DNA of 64,000 nt from Chromobotia macracanthus (taxonomy: Eukaryota > Chordata > Actinopteri > Cypriniformes > Botiidae): assembly GCA_036877525.1 (NCBI GenBank), contig JAZGTH010000101.1, positions 62,001 to 126,000 of the forward strand. The letters run 5' to 3'. Shown piece by piece: positions 9,746 through 23,840 of the stretch (positions are counted from its first letter, which is position 1; each line of letters opens with the position of its first letter). Under the pieces are notes generated by a model. That model searched no databases. It was not told the origin of the DNA and saw only the letters and a program-made list of their open reading frames with translations. Both the position numbers and the translations under genes were made by a program.

Positions 9746-12700
9746 TTAAGTATTAAATCAGCAATGCCCTTTAAAGCAGTTATGCATAACAAAATACTGG
9801 CCATCAAACCACTGCAACTATATGTTGGATGTCATGCTTTGATGTCCTCTGATAATAATATTTTCCTGAAATGGCATTTTAAATGAGGCAATGATTTTTT
9901 TAAAATTGGAAGTGGTTTCTGATAATGTCATTGACAATTCAGTATATCAAATAGATGCATTTAAAGGAATGCATTTAAAGGATTCCATTATTATGGCATT
10001 AAACTGTTTACTGACTATCTACACACATTCATAAATATAAATTTGAGTTTTGCTCCGAGCTGTAATCCCTGACTGGCCAAACTCAGTGAAGCGGGTCAAA
10101 TGTGTCACACTTGTGTTAGATAAGGACTGGCATATACTTCCTGTGTGAGTTGTGTGCGAGTGTGTGTATGTCTGTGACTTTTAATGCTGATCAAATAAAG
10201 ATTTCTCAAACCAGTTTATTTCAACCTGTAGCAGTACTAACACCAAAACAGTTCACATTACATTCACATTCACTTCTGAAAACAGTGAACATGGATCTTC
10301 ACCTGTAAGTTAAGTTTTGTTTTTCGTGTTTTAGCAAAAATGGAAGCAAAACTTGCTTTATCCAAAAACATGGATTTTTAAATTTGTATAAATAAGCTGT
10401 CATTGACTGTTATTTGTTTGAGACTTTTCACTTTCACAGTAAATACAACAAACATAGAAAACACAAAAGACAAGAGTGAAAAAACCCAAACATATAACAA
10501 GTCTTTGGTAAGCTAATTGCTCCCAAAAATACAATAGGAAGTGGGTGTGCAGTCTCCTTGGTAACAACACACAGACATCCTAGATGTACCTGAGATCCAT
10601 ACTACTGCAGGAAGACACTTAAAGTGGGTAGGTGAGACTACAAGGTTAGTGTCAGTTATCATAATGTAGCTTGAGTTTGATGATTCATATTTATTCAGAA
10701 ATGCTGCCTTGTATGATTACTGATGGTAGAAGACACCAGTCTGTGCTCAGCAGGGCAGAACAGCATGGACTGTCTCAATTTGTTTCTCAATCAATTTGTT
10801 TCAGGGTGTATTGTTTGTTATAGCCAGACCTCTCAACAGAATATTCCATAATCTATATAAATATGCATTGATTTTGTTCAGCTCTGAATCTCAAATAAGT
10901 AATAACAGCATGGGCCAGCCATGCAGTGTAATTATTAATAAAAGGGTTTTGAAGAGCAACAGGTTAGAATACACAGTCTTCAATAACACTATTTGGAAAA
11001 CATTTACAATGCACAACTAATTGTGCGTGTTATTGATATTAGTGATGTTCAGTATTGCTTTTGATAACATTTAGGATTAGGGATTGTTCTAAACCCTAAA
11101 GCCTAACCTGGGCTGGGCTACCTGGATTTCAGCCCTGGATTTCACTATAGTGATGAATGTTTTTTATTAACATACACTCTGAACATCATCACTGGATTGT
11201 TATGTGGAGTAAAATAAAACAGATTTTGAATAGCAGTTCTGTTCTCTGTTTATCAAATTAAAAATTAAATGAAGTGGTTTAGATGGAATATTTGTAAGAT
11301 ATGTTTTGTAAGCATATACCGTTGAATTTAAATTGTATTGAATATGATTAGTCTAACTAATCTGAGGTGTCACAGCACAGGCGCAGTCTAAACACCATGG
11401 TTATATGAACGCTGTGTGCTATCTTATGGTTGTGTTGGGCTTCCATTTGATTTAGTCTGAATACATAATACTTGTTCAAACCTTTTCTCTGTGGTTAGTA
11501 GGCGTACTTTGCTTCAGCAGGTGTGTGACATTAAAGGTGAAACGAGACACAATAATATTCAAGGAAAATGGATTGATTTCCCTTTCAAAAATACCTTACC
11601 AGATTTTTTTGTATGTAAATCTAACATCTTTATGTGAAACTATGTCATCTCATGTCTGGTATTTTCACTTTGTGGTCCTGCATGATCAGGTGATAACCTG
11701 TGGATATTCTTTAGACAGTTTTCTAATTTCACAGCTTGGTGTGGATCTTGATTTGTTGGGTTTAAACATAAAGATGTTTAAGTAGTTTAATTACAAATTA
11801 TTACAAGTAAATAGTATTAGGGGAATAATATGTCCAGTGGTATAGTAAAGCAGGCAGTATATGTGAAAATTGTTTAAGTTAATGAATTTTATGCTCAGGT
11901 CATTTTTTTTATTTTAACAACAAATATTGAAAGATGTACTTCATTTATATTGAAAGATACAATTTCTTCACTGGTGTAATTTAAAAAAAAAAACAAGCTG
12001 TTTATTGTGCTACATATCAATTCTAAGGGCAATGTGATCCAAGAACTGCCCTGCTTAAAAGTATGTAACTGGTCTCACACATTTGTGCTTTGGGTATGGT
12101 AACTCAAATCATGTGGAGGAGAGGTGTGGTATTACTTTTATAAGTGATCAGACTTATAATTTTCACCTGCTGTATGATAAAATAGGTGGAAAATTCTCAT
12201 AGAATGAGGGCACAAATCATATCTAGGGACCAGAATATCATGGAGACTTGGGGGCTGCCAATTTTGCTATGCATAGCAATGAACTAAAATGACTATAATT
12301 ATCTAGAAAAATCTCAATATTCACATCTTCCTCAGCCTTTTAGTGGTCGGCAAAAATGTTTAATTGTTTGGTTTGATAAATTGTTGGTTTGACAGTACGC
12401 ATGCTTCTGACAGCGTGTTTGTGTGTAGTTTAAATTCTTTTACAAAATGTCATGTCTGTTAATGTTCTGTTTTGTAGGAAGGGCTGTTGGTTTAGGAGTG
12501 CCTTCACTACATGCTGTTACTTTCATTCCTGGTTTGTGATGTGCCCAGACAGTGTGTGAGCCTCCTGTCATCTCTTTCATAGTCGTCATCTTGCCTTCAA
12601 GGTGTGTTTATGCCTTTTAACATTGCTTTAATCAGAACAATAAACCTATCTGGCTTGAAAATCAACAGTCTGCTTTTATATTGCTTGATCAATCCAAGCA

Positions 12701-13220
12701 GAAGGTCAGACTTTGAACTGTTGGTGGTGATGGAAGGTTTTAGAGGTAGACCTTAAAATTGATGCCAGATGAAAAATAATAAGACTAAAACAAATATGGA
12801 TGCCTAGACACCTTCAGTGATTTGTCTCTAACAAACCATAGGTCCTGCTGCCTTATTATCTGTTCTTTTATAATGATGCGTTTTACTATGGCCTGAATGA
12901 GATTTTTTTCAGAAGATGCTAGTAGCTACTCAGAACACTCAGACATCTGCCTTTCAACACAGCCAAACAGGGGATCAGACATGTCAAATGTAAGAGCTGA
13001 ATTGTCATTATCCAAATAAGAACTGAATGTGTCATAGCAGTTATTTCTTCAACGTTTAAAAAAACTTTTATCCCAACTCCATACACAGAGATGTACTTGA
13101 GTGTACTGTAACTACCCATATTTCAACTATCCACTATTACGTTTGAAAGTAAGGATAGTCAGCACTGTAAGCCTTCCTGTTCTCTCTCTCTAGCTTTACT
13201 ATACAAATAAAGCAAAAATT
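9746..13220. other. Intergenic spacer, no gene seen
   Basis: AT-rich, low-complexity sequence with short T and A runs (for example near 11979-11990) and a TG-rich patch near 10140-10175. The longest open frame, 86 codons at 11525-11785, is unrecognised and lies in AT-rich sequence typical of chance frames. Confidence 0.6.
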
Positions 13221-13438
13221 GTAAAGTATGGTGCACATGTTGTGACTCCTTGCCACTGTTTTAGCAACCCTTTGTGCTAACACTGCACAACCAGTGTTGT
13301 GTCTTGAGGGCGGGACTATGTTTTTTCACCAATGGCAGACAGTGGGTGTGCCCAGGAAACCTCTTTAAAAACAGACATTATTTTTACATTTTTATTTAGT
13401 GACACTAATGGTGCATTAATTGCACACTTCACCTTTAA
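13221..13438 (-). mobile_element. MITE, family B (copy 1, inverted)
   Basis: The right end reads TGCACACTTCACCTTTAA and the left end TAAAGTATGGTGCAC, an imperfect terminal inverted repeat. In inverted orientation it matches the start of the element at 26071: CACCAATGGC, GGAAACCT, TTTAAA, CATTATT and GTGACACTA occur in the same order once one copy is reverse-complemented. It is non-coding. Confidence 0.65.
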
Positions 13439-16400
13439 GACGCACTTAACGGATAGACATTTGGTCTTAGTTTAAATATTTAGAACTCCCGCTGACTCCA
13501 GCGTTCATAAAACAGCACGACGAGAGCAGGTTACTTGTTAATAATTAAATGTGCAAATGTCTCTTTAATTTATGCCATCACCCTGGAAGACTTTCGGCTT
13601 GCCACATTGTTCATAAATCCTGAACCTCATATGTATTACAAATACGTTTGTGCTGGCAAGAGGATAGAAATCTAGCTCTTTTAATGAGCAATTACCTTCT
13701 GTAATGGGTTGTTTTATGGTTCATTCCCAAAAGTACCGGCATTAATTTAAATCAATAGCTCATCTGTGGGACTAACACATTCTCTGTGTTTTCATTGACA
13801 GGTATGCTAATATCAGCCAAAATACCATTAAACTCAGTTTGTAGAATCATTTACAGTTTAAAGTCTCTGCTTTGTAAAATGTCCAGTTTCTTTAATGAAG
13901 CAGAGTGAACTTAAAACAAGGCAAGAAGCCAAACTATTTGTAATTTCCTACGAATCAGCAAAAAGCAGGATTCAAAGCATGCTAAAAGTAAACCCCAAAT
14001 GCTTTAATGTTTCTCTGTAACTTTAATTTTGTAATTTGTGTATCTGTTCTGGAAGGTTCTGTGAAAGGTAAGTCAAAGACAATTTTCCCCAGGGGCAAAA
14101 TTGGGCTGTAACTGCAGAGAAAGTTAGATATGGTACATTAGATTTATCACAGTAGGAGTTTTCAACACAACACATGGTGAAAAATCTATTAGCGATGCTG
14201 GTTATTGTTTGGGGGTGGGAGGTCTCCGTTGTGCATGTGTCCTTCTAACTGTTCATTGTGGCTTTCAGGGTTGTACATGGAACACATGATTATTTGAGAC
14301 TCTGTTTTAAAGTGACATTCGTTGCGATCACAATGCATTTTAGATTTTGTCTATTGTATGCTTAATTAGTGGGTTAGACACTGCTGATTATATCTGTCTA
14401 ACCTGGGAAATGCTTCATGAAGCTGGTGTACCATTGAAGGAGCCCAGCCATTGGGGGAGGATTCCAATTATATCGTCCTCTCCATATTTCTCCAGTGCTG
14501 AGTAGATTTCTTCTAAAATGTAATACTGATTACAAATTACATCCCAGCTAACAGGGAACATTCTCTTAAAGTTTTTTTTAAAGTTATCAAAAACATTCTT
14601 GCACTAACGTTAGTAGAATGTTTTTTCTAACTTTATATGTCATATGTATCAAACACGTTATTCTTAAGTAGTTAGTGACATTTTTCCAAAACGTTTCAAA
14701 TTTAAAAAATGTTTAAATAATGAAATTATAAAATTGTACAGCTATTGTTATTTAGCTGGGATGACTAAAAATGTTTTAAAATAGTGTGTAGTTGTCCTTG
14801 ATTTCAGCCATCTGACATCTCATCCAAATTGAATGCCATCTGATGTTACAATACTGGAGAGCTCAGAGAAACAAGAACTCTACAGATAATTCACCAGAGA
14901 AACCTTGTGAGAAATTGAGTTTGTTACACTCTTCTCCAGTCTTTTTTCACTCAAAATTCACGAGTGTTTATTCAGATTATGTACCGTAAAGGAGCAGATG
15001 GATATGTGGCACTGCAAAGTTTATCTAAGCGTTTGGTTGTAGCCAGAAAGCTCAAGGCGCTGATGATTCATGTGAGGTAGTGCTGATTTGGACAGACGCT
15101 GCGTGTGCTCAGGTGTCAATGAAAATGTGTGGCGTGTCACCAAGCTCATCTGGAGAGAGTTCGAGCAGACAGTGACCTGAATTGGAGGCCCTGCGCAACT
15201 GAGCAAATTTATTTGTGAATTATGCATATATGAGGAAAAATGCCACAAAACCTTGAATGTGAATCAGCCAGCTGTGCAAAAACTGAGAGAAACATCCAAG
15301 AATGCCATTTTGGTTTCCAGCTTGGAATGGCTATAGACTTTCCCTTGCCTCTCTCTCTTTCTTACTCTCTGTCTCTCTCTCTTTTTCTCCCACTGTTCAT
15401 TTCAGTATATTTATTGGTGTGAATGTTATAGTAAGGGAATTTTCTAAATCACTCAACAACTGTAAATAACAATGCTGGACACAAGTCCTGCTGGGAGTAA
15501 GTGTATTCCGTACAGCAACAGACCAGAACAACAATGGGATTGGACCAGGGTTCTCTCTGAGACATTGATTTCTGTATAAGACATAGAGAAGCAAAACCAT
15601 TATTTCTGAACAGGCTAGATAACTAGTCAATATCTTGTCTGAAAAGAATGTTAACATGTTGTAGATGTGTTCGATAATAACACCTTTGTTGTTTGCAAGC
15701 TATGGATTTTAATTACACAGATAAAGAAAATATATACATGTGCATTTTAGGGCTTTGATGTAGGATGTTAAAAATTCATTTAGATTTTGCTGCATAGATT
15801 CTCAGAAAAAAATGAAAATTTTACAATTATTTGTACATATTGTACACACCTTGATATAGCTGTGAAACAAAGTCATAATGTTTTTTATGGTTATGGTTAT
15901 ATGTGCTTAAAAAACAGTCGTTTGGTTTGTGTACCAGTAGCCTCACTTTCCTTTTGTTTTTTATTAAAAAGAGTGGGAATAAACTATGCTATGTATTATC
16001 ACCACTATTAATAGCAATTTTTGGGATTTGAGCAATTAAATCTATTGTAAAATTATATCTATACCATCATTTCTCACATTTAATAGACTTGCAATGCAAA
16101 TGATCAGCCTTTTGTTTTTGTTTATCATTTGTTGCTAATAAATACAAACCCTTGATCAATGGTTTAACATTTTATATTTAGAAAAACTTAAGCCATTATA
16201 GAAAAATCATGGTTTTCTTAGTCATTATTTAGTGTAAAATAAATGCTGTTGTTTCATTTCGTCCAGAAAATTAGATGTTTTTTTTTAAAGGCAGACATTA
16301 GATTATATCTGGCAGTAACAGCATTTGTGTGTTTGGCCATTTGTTGATGCTGGAAATGTGAAGTTAATGATTTCACAGACCTTTAACATACAGAGCAGCT

Positions 16401-19400
16401 TCACATTCCATGTTTGTCCCTCAGTAATCAGAAATAATGACATTATCAGTTCTGTTATTAACATGCAGCATTTTGCATTTGTTATACGTTTCTGAACACA
16501 AGCACTAATCAGTCTGTCAATCATGTACTAGCATTAATGAAATGGTGACCTCATTTTTAACATTAGCTTGCAGAGTTGACATTCACTGTGTTTTTAATGG
16601 AAAACAAACTCTTGAAGGCAGACATGTTAGTTTAGAAGATTGTTGAAGGATTGCTAGCGTGCCTTGTGTATTCTGAATCACTAGATTCTTAGACTAAAAG
16701 TGTCAAAGTGTTTGTGGTTTAAGAAACTGTCCTCATGGGATTCATAATTCTTTAGTTCACGTCACGAAAACAAGCCCTAATGGCACGCAGCTTTTATAAT
16801 CGCACCAAATTCTCATTATAAAACCTGCTTTATAATAAAAATGCTTTGAGGTAATTGAGTTATCCAAAAAAAGTACAATTCTGAGTGTACAAACATATCT
16901 AAAATGTTTGAATAAATCACTGAAAACAGGTTTAGATATTGACTTCACAGACAAATATTAATTCATTGTCTGTAGTTACAGGGTTTTTTTTACCTAGACA
17001 ATAAATTGTATACCTCGTCTGGCTGTTGAGAAAAGACACATCCAAATGTTTCTGTCTTATATTGTTTGCTGCAATTACACATCCACTGTTTGATTTGTTA
17101 AACTTAATAATCATTTCCACATTCTTATCAAATAATTTTTGCTAGTCCTCATGTTCTTCTAAATTAGATGACAGCTTCCCCACTGGGTGGGCATGATGAA
17201 CTCTTGCCAATAAGGAGCAGACTAAGCAAGCAGAAAATGTCATTAGTACTGAATTCAAGGGCCTCATCTGTTCCTGTGTTAAAACAACTCCCGTACAGAA
17301 CTTTCATATACTTTTTTAAATTAATCTCTATATTCCCAAATGATGCAATGTGTTTGAAAGTTTGATTTAGAAAAGATTGTGAAATGCAATGACTTAATTG
17401 TATTAAGCTGCTTAATTAAGAATAGTTAAGGGTTTTCTTGGTCGCTTATGTTTATGTAAAATTATAAACCATGTAATTAAGCAATTAGCCTGTTTGATTG
17501 GTTTTACATCTTGAATATCCTGATATTAAAAGTTTTACTGGATTGGGAATCTATCTCGTAATTCAGGGAAAGTATGTTGGGAATAGGGAATTTAAACCTG
17601 ACCTTTATGTAGGAGAGACACTGGATGGGTCTTATCTTTTAATCCATGCCTTGTTCCGTTTTAAACATACTGCTAAAATATGCGAAAAACACTGAAAACT
17701 ACAGAAAACACATGACTCATTTCCTGTTGAAACAGGAAGTTGAGATGGGACATATCAAAGATCTCTCTTATTAATGGCATCTTTGTTTTTTTGTCATAGT
17801 CATGAACATGGTTTGTGAGTGCAAGATGATTTAATGTCTTACTGCTAGCCAAAATTAAGACCATTAGGAGGAGTGACATTCTCAGCATGGAGTGAATTTT
17901 ATTGGATGAAATGAGTGAGTGCAAGATGAGTCATCAATATTTTTGATCTGTTTTCCCAGAAGAGAAAGACGGTAAATTTGACATTGCTAAAAGTTCATTT
18001 TGTCAACTTTTAGGAGCGCACTAGCATATAGACGTCCTCAAAGCTAACTCTAATTTTGATTTCATGATTTCATTTATCCCTTAGTCAGCATTAATTTAAG
18101 ATGAAGGAGAGGATAGCATTGTCAATGTACACTTAACCATTTAATCGCAAAGACAAAACATAAAATTATGTTAAATGGACTCAATGTGCTAAAATTCTGA
18201 TTGTCTTTTGATTAGCCTGTATATAGCAATAGGCTATAATTTACTATAAGTAAATGTAATCTGTTTTATTTTAAGATTTCAGTGATGAAACACAGATGCT
18301 GTTAACATCTTAACAAATTAAAGCATCATACAGCTTTTGGCTATCTCTGGTTACACTCACTGATGGCATAACGACACAATATTCCCTCCTAGAAGAAAGA
18401 CTGAAATGCCGTCACAAACAGAGGAAAAAATAGAACAGAGAAGCCGAGCCGTTTGAGAGTCTGAGGTGTAACAAACAGTAGCGTCATTTTATATTTTATA
18501 ACACTGTTCCTCTGGTCTGCACTCAACTCAAAGTCAGCAGGCTGAATTTAAAAGACAAATGTGGCCTGTTCTACAGGCCCTTAAACTATTTCAGTCACTC
18601 TGCATTAGGTCTGCCCATTTTTCTCAGATCATCACACATACAGAAATGAGACAAACAAGGTTGGTTATTTTTGGGAATACTGAAGGAGTGTGCAGAATGG
18701 GGACAATCAAAACTCTTATTATTCTAGGAGATATAACAGTCTTTGAAGAAGACCAGCAAAACAAAAACATTATTTTTCTTATTTTTATTATCATTCATGT
18801 TAATTACAGAACACATATTAATGTGAAGAAAATGTATAATTATATCAGCACTGTGGCAAGATAAGACTGTATTGGGTAAAGATAAGGCAGCGATTTATGT
18901 ATGTGTACCATTCATGGACAATTCAATATCTATTAACAGCTTCAGGTTACCGTGTGTGGCAGAATGTAAAACGTGTGTGTATATGCTTGCTGTGGTTATA
19001 TGAATGATGTTTTTTAATGTATATTTGAACACTGTGTTTACGTATTATATCTCTTACATAATTGTCCTTGTCCTCAGGGTTGTGAGCCTTTTCTCTGTAT
19101 GACTCAGCTTCACTTTGTGGGTGACTGGAGACTGCAGCCAGCACTACTGGTACCTGAGGGACATCATCTCTGGAGATCATCTGTATAAAGTTCTGGTGAC
19201 CACAATTCAAGGCCCTCACATACAGAACTGGTGGTGGTGGAGAAGGTGGAGCATGTACAGGTGGAGCATGCAGATACAGAACATCAGATGCAGATATAAG
19301 GTGGTAAACTATAATACATATAGTTTTTAAGATAACAGTAATTTAAGGCCATTGATTATGGTATAGCCTATAGGGTGTTCTGGAGGCTAATAGTGGCCCA

Positions 19401-19923
19401 GGCTGAGATTCTAGAGGTTTCTGATTGGCAGTTTCTGATAATGTCAGTGAGTTACAATATATATGGGAAGTATTTTGAGCATTGAGATTTTTTGCATAAA
19501 AAGTAAAGCAAGTAATGTAATGCCTTATTACACACATACACATAAGTATTGTCATTTAGAAGTTAATGCTTTTAGGGTATGTCATTTCTCTGTGTATCTG
19601 CATACATTTAGGCCATTATGTAACGTTTTTTGAGAATGAGCGTAAAACAATAATTTCCTCAACAGTTTTCACCGCTGCTAATGAACGCTGTGCTTATGCT
19701 AACGCACCGTGACTGTCTGAGATAGCAGATGCCTTGTGCCACAGCTGAGGGCTGTGTGTAATGAGTGTGTGTGTGTAGTGTCAGACACTTGAGCGTTGGC
19801 GCAGCAGAGAAATCTTTAAGCTGGATGAGACATCACATGTCAGTAATCAAAGAGAGATGGAGAAAGATTGAAGGTGAGGGACGCTGGAATGACGGTACAG
19901 GATCGGATGGGGTGGTGATGAAG
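13439..19923. other. Intergenic spacer with a complex block at 13440-13800
   Basis: The first 350 bp are sequence-complex, with TTAATAATTAAATG, TCTTTTAATGAGCAATTA and other TAAT-core motifs, and look like candidate regulatory DNA. The remainder is AT-rich. A TC-rich tract lies at about 15348-15392. A short palindrome TTCCTGTT-GA-AACAGGAA at 17721-17738 joins two opposed ETS-type GGAA sites. No coding gene is supported. Confidence 0.5.
15348..15392. repeat. (TC)n-rich tract
   Basis: Interrupted CTCTCTCTTTCTTACTCTCT-type pyrimidine run. It explains the Ser/Leu-rich open frame that crosses it. Confidence 0.75.
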
Positions 19924-19924
19924 G

Positions 19925-19945
19925 CATGATGATGATGATGATGAA
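19925..19945. repeat. (GAT)n microsatellite
   Basis: Five tandem ATG/GAT trinucleotides followed by AAATGAT. Confidence 0.8.
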
Positions 19946-20056
19946 ATGATAGGCTAGGGCTTTGGATGCTCAGATGGCTTAAGGCAGCCAATTGACCCCC
20001 CCTGAGAAATAGGAGGCACAGTGGTGTTCTCCTGTCTGTGTTTTACTGCTAAAGCA

Positions 20057-20057
<1 letters not shown>

Positions 20058-20096
<39 letters not shown>
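20058..20096. repeat. (CA)n microsatellite
   Basis: About 19 uninterrupted CA units. This accounts for the Val/Cys-repeat open frames on the minus strand. Confidence 0.95.
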
Positions 20097-20098
<2 letters not shown>

Positions 20099-21375
20099 CT
20101 GAGCCAACTCCATATTTCAGACAGGGATGCTGAATTCTGATCAGAATCCACAACATTTGTTCCAAATCTTTATGCCTCCTCTTATCTTCCTGTTTGTGTA
20201 TTTGCAGTAGCAGCCTGGTTCCATCTGCAGTTCCATTTATTGTGGCCATTACAGCATAGAACTTAGAAGCTGGAGGCAGAACAATACAGAAAGGTCTGCA
20301 GATTTCCCCAGAAATTGGAACGTCCATCATTCATAAAGTTTTTGCACATCTCTCACCCTTTTCATGTTCATTTACGAAACATTTTGGCTAATCTGACATA
20401 CGCTTTCAGCTATAAGAACAATAAGAATGTACCCCTAGCACCACTTGAGAATTTTATTTAAAAGAATTCCTTTAAAGAAAATAACCATTCGTCAAAAAAG
20501 CATCACATTTTGTGGCAAGATTAAAATTCTGTTTTTTGATGGCTTCATTCGTACTGTTGAAGTTTGTGGTGTACATAGAGACCCTTCCTCTCAATGACAT
20601 TCAATCACAAGTGTTCACAGGAGACACATGTTAATACAAGGTGTAAACAAGATCGTGAGGTTTCAATCAGGACGTTCCCTCGAGTTACTAAGATGTGTTG
20701 AGTGATTATTTGTGGGGTATAAAAGGTCAATGAAAGAATTCTGTGTGTTTGCCACATGATGATTCATTATGATTTCTGTTAACAGCAATGCCAATGTGCA
20801 GATTCTATCAAAAATACTGATTCTTAAAACATTTAATTGAGGTTTAAACCAGAGAGAAAAGGGGGATCTGAAAAGAACACGCTCTTTGTACCCTGTGATC
20901 AAATGTGGACTTCCTACAAGTGTATTCCTGAACACATACTAAATGTGTTTAAGATTTATTCAGTGAGGCTGGCACAAATGCTCCATCCCCACAGCTCAAA
21001 GCTGAACACACGAACTCCCAAAGCAATGTCTGCCTCCCCGACACTTCACCCTGAATCTTCAAGAAGATTCAGTCTGATTGCAGATGGTGAAGATAAACCG
21101 ACAGCATCTTTGTCAATTACAGTGGGTATGAAACTGTTGTGTAGATTAATAAATCATTGCATGACTTATTTCCCACAAGGACACAGATCATTGAAGTTGT
21201 TTGGCAGCGTTTGTTTTTTCGGTTATTCAATTGCCAGAGCTCATTCTCAGAAATGAATGTCAACATCCTCCTTCCTTTTCTGATTTACCTTCATCATCTG
21301 AGGGCTCACAAGAAACTTTACAATGTACTGAGGCACAACAGGGATGATGATTTTTCTGTGGACTTTCTATTTAAA

Positions 21376-21535
21376 TTAATGCAAAAGTTCACTCAAAAAT
21401 CAAGTATTGGCATTACTTACTCATTTTGTCAGTTGCCATTCACTTGTATAGAGAACAGTTAAAGATTCTTCAAAAAATATAGTTTTCGAATGATATGAGG
21501 CTTTGAATAATGACAGAGATCTTATTTTTGATGAT
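21376..21535. mobile_element. Eroded MITE remnant
   Basis: GCAAAAGTTCACTCAAAAAT at the left and AATAATGACAGAGATCTTAT at the right resemble the ends and sub-terminal parts of the AAAGGGATAGTTCACCC element. Both termini are degraded, so the boundaries are approximate. Confidence 0.4.
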
Positions 21536-22309
21536 TTATTACTTTAGGCGCTCTTTAAACAAAAATAATGAAATAACAGTATGAATCAAGTGCACTCACC
21601 AGGCAGCAGCTTTCCTCAGTTTGCAGTGTAATTCATTTATTTATTACGTCTCATCTTTAGAATAAATAATGAAGCAGTAAGTCTCTTTTTTAAGAAGGCG
21701 TTTGCTAAGAGGCTAAATGTAAATGAGATGTGTAAAGATATCCAGAGCTGGAAACTGGAATTATTAGCACTTTCACTTTCTGGTGTAAACCTTCAGGGAA
21801 GAGATGCTCGCTGTCAAGGCAACAGCAGCATAAAGGTGTATAAACCTTAGAGTAGCATGTCAGGCTATGTCACTTCAAACAACCTTGTTTAGTTATGCAA
21901 CTTACTTTCTAATGTAAATAACATGATGTGATCCTCACAATGCTGTTTTTTAGTTTTTTAAGATTTTCCGTTATCTATTCCCTGGTATATGAATTTGTTG
22001 TTTTGATGGTGGGATCCATGTTGTCAACACAAATTTAAATTTTTGAGAAAGCAAATGATAAAAGGGACTTTAAATTACTGACAGCTTGCAATCTTGTATT
22101 GTACATTAAAGGTTTTTTTGGATGGAATATTTTGGACCAGTGCCAGTTTGCGACCCATTCTTTGCATGAGCAGGTATATTACACAGGTAAGCAGAGAAAA
22201 CTGCTTTAAAATAATCAAGGAGAAAGAAACTGTTAAAAAAAGATTAACCATGGGAACCACATTTTCCATGATGTTATCATTTTTACATTAGATTGGTAAC
22301 TTGATAGTA

Positions 22310-22362
22310 TGAATAAATAATGACAGAACTTTGATTTTTTGGGAACGGTTCCTTTAACTGTT
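22310..22362. mobile_element. Solo right end of a MITE
   Basis: AATAATGACAGAACTTTGAT followed by TTTTTTGGGAACGGTTCCTTTAA matches the expected right terminus of the AAAGGGATAGTTCACCC family. No convincing left end was found. Confidence 0.5.
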
Positions 22363-23413
22363 TGTTGATTAATCGAATCAATGAGAGTCATTCTGGTCCT
22401 CCCTCGTTCTCTGCACACGTTCTATTCTACCCTTCAGGGGCCAAATCAGTTTGGAGAGGCTGGTGCCATCTGTGTTACTGCTGGAGTGCAGAGTTAATAG
22501 CCCCACTGTAGATCAAACGCACATCACTGAAGACCCCTAAAGAGCTAACACGCAGTCACGTACACGTGCACACTCTCCTGCACACAAACGCGCCAGCATG
22601 CACACAAATGCAACGGTATGTCGCCTTAATGGATGCTGGTCAGTTTCTGGCTATTAACTCGAGCATGAGACTTGCAGCACAGCAGTACGAGAGGATGATG
22701 GGAAATAACTATCTGGGTGTTTCATTTAAGTGGCGCTCGTCTCAGCCATATCATTTCTTGTGCGAATGGTTTCTTGTGTCATGCCGCCAATGCAAAATGA
22801 CATTTGAATGACAGGCTGAACCAAGATGCTAAATCAGAAAAGCACAAATTCAGATTCATAATGTAACATAAACCATAGTGGTGCTTGAAATTACTGTAAT
22901 CACAGAAAGGTGAAGTGACTGTATCGTAGGTGCACATGTCGTGGCAAATTAACGTTCTGCATGTGAATTTGAGCTGTGTGTGCCAAGTGTCTCATGATGT
23001 GATACACAGCATGCAATGCGCTTCACTTTTGTCATAAAAGCCACTCTGAGAAATGGTTCAGGTTTTAGAATTTGTGCTTATTTATAGGCAGGGTGGGCGA
23101 TCTTTTCCAGAAACATTTTTGTTATACTGGTTGAAAGTCTCTTCACATCCTGATAGCAATTACTATGTAAAGTGATATCAATATATTTATTATTTTAAAT
23201 ATCTTCTATGGAAGGTGCAGGACCATAAAATGTTTGTCCAATCATTGCATTTGGTCCAAATGTCCTACTTGCCTGTCAGCGTATGTATTTGCATACCTCC
23301 ACACATTATTAGAGGAGGTGATCACTCTAAACAGAGGGCGGGATCTTATGCTTTCAAAGCTAGGTTGCTAGCCTCTCTAAAATTGCCTTTACTACCGATG
23401 ACCTTTTTTTTTT

Positions 23414-23840
23414 TTAAAGGAACAGTGTACCCAATGTGTTCACTCTCATGTTGTTCCAAACCTGTATATTTTTGTTTAAATAATATTTACATAATTCTTT
23501 TCTATATAAGAACAATTCATAGTGACTTCAGCCTTTTGTCCATGTATCTTGTGTGCAGTTTTCCAAATCTTTTGAAGACGTACCGTATTTGTACTGCAGC
23601 TCTCAAACAAAACATGGTTCCTTTGGTGCGAGCTTGACATTTCGATATGTGACACAGAGAACCAGTGCTGTTTGATTTTATAGACACCCAACGTGGTTCA
23701 TACTCACCATTAAAAGCGCCGAAGATTTTGAGTGAATAATGGATTGAAGAAGATGACTTCAGAAGACATATAATATGGTATGTGAGGACTACTTAAATGG
23801 CGCTCATATTTTCTTTTTGTTTAGGTGAACTGTCCCTTAA
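23414..23840. mobile_element. MITE, AAAGGGATAGTTCACCC family
   Basis: Left end TTAAAGGAACAGTGTACCC and right end GGTGAACTGTCCCTTAA are imperfect inverted repeats. The left interior has the family landmark CTCATGTTGTTCCAAACCTG. The element is about 427 bp; the 140-codon frame across it is a chance frame in transposon DNA. Confidence 0.75.

Larger units (their letters stand above)
20097..23413. other. Intergenic spacer with transposon remnants
   Basis: No gene is supported. The 139-codon frame at 20837-21256 has no recognisable domain and no splice context. Remnants of the same MITE family seen elsewhere lie near 21376-21535 and 22310-22362. A purine/pyrimidine-alternating patch (ACGTACACGTGCACAC) lies near 22558-22575. 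Confidence 0.55.

Noticed and set aside
20054..20330. Minus-strand frames with Val/Cys repeats
   Set aside because: Explained by the (CA)n microsatellite at 20058-20096.
20837..21462. 139- and 101-codon plus-strand frames
   Set aside because: They overlap in different frames, lack a known domain, and the second runs into MITE remnants.
23215..23691. 140-codon plus-strand frame
   Set aside because: Runs into a MITE and has no domain or splice signal.
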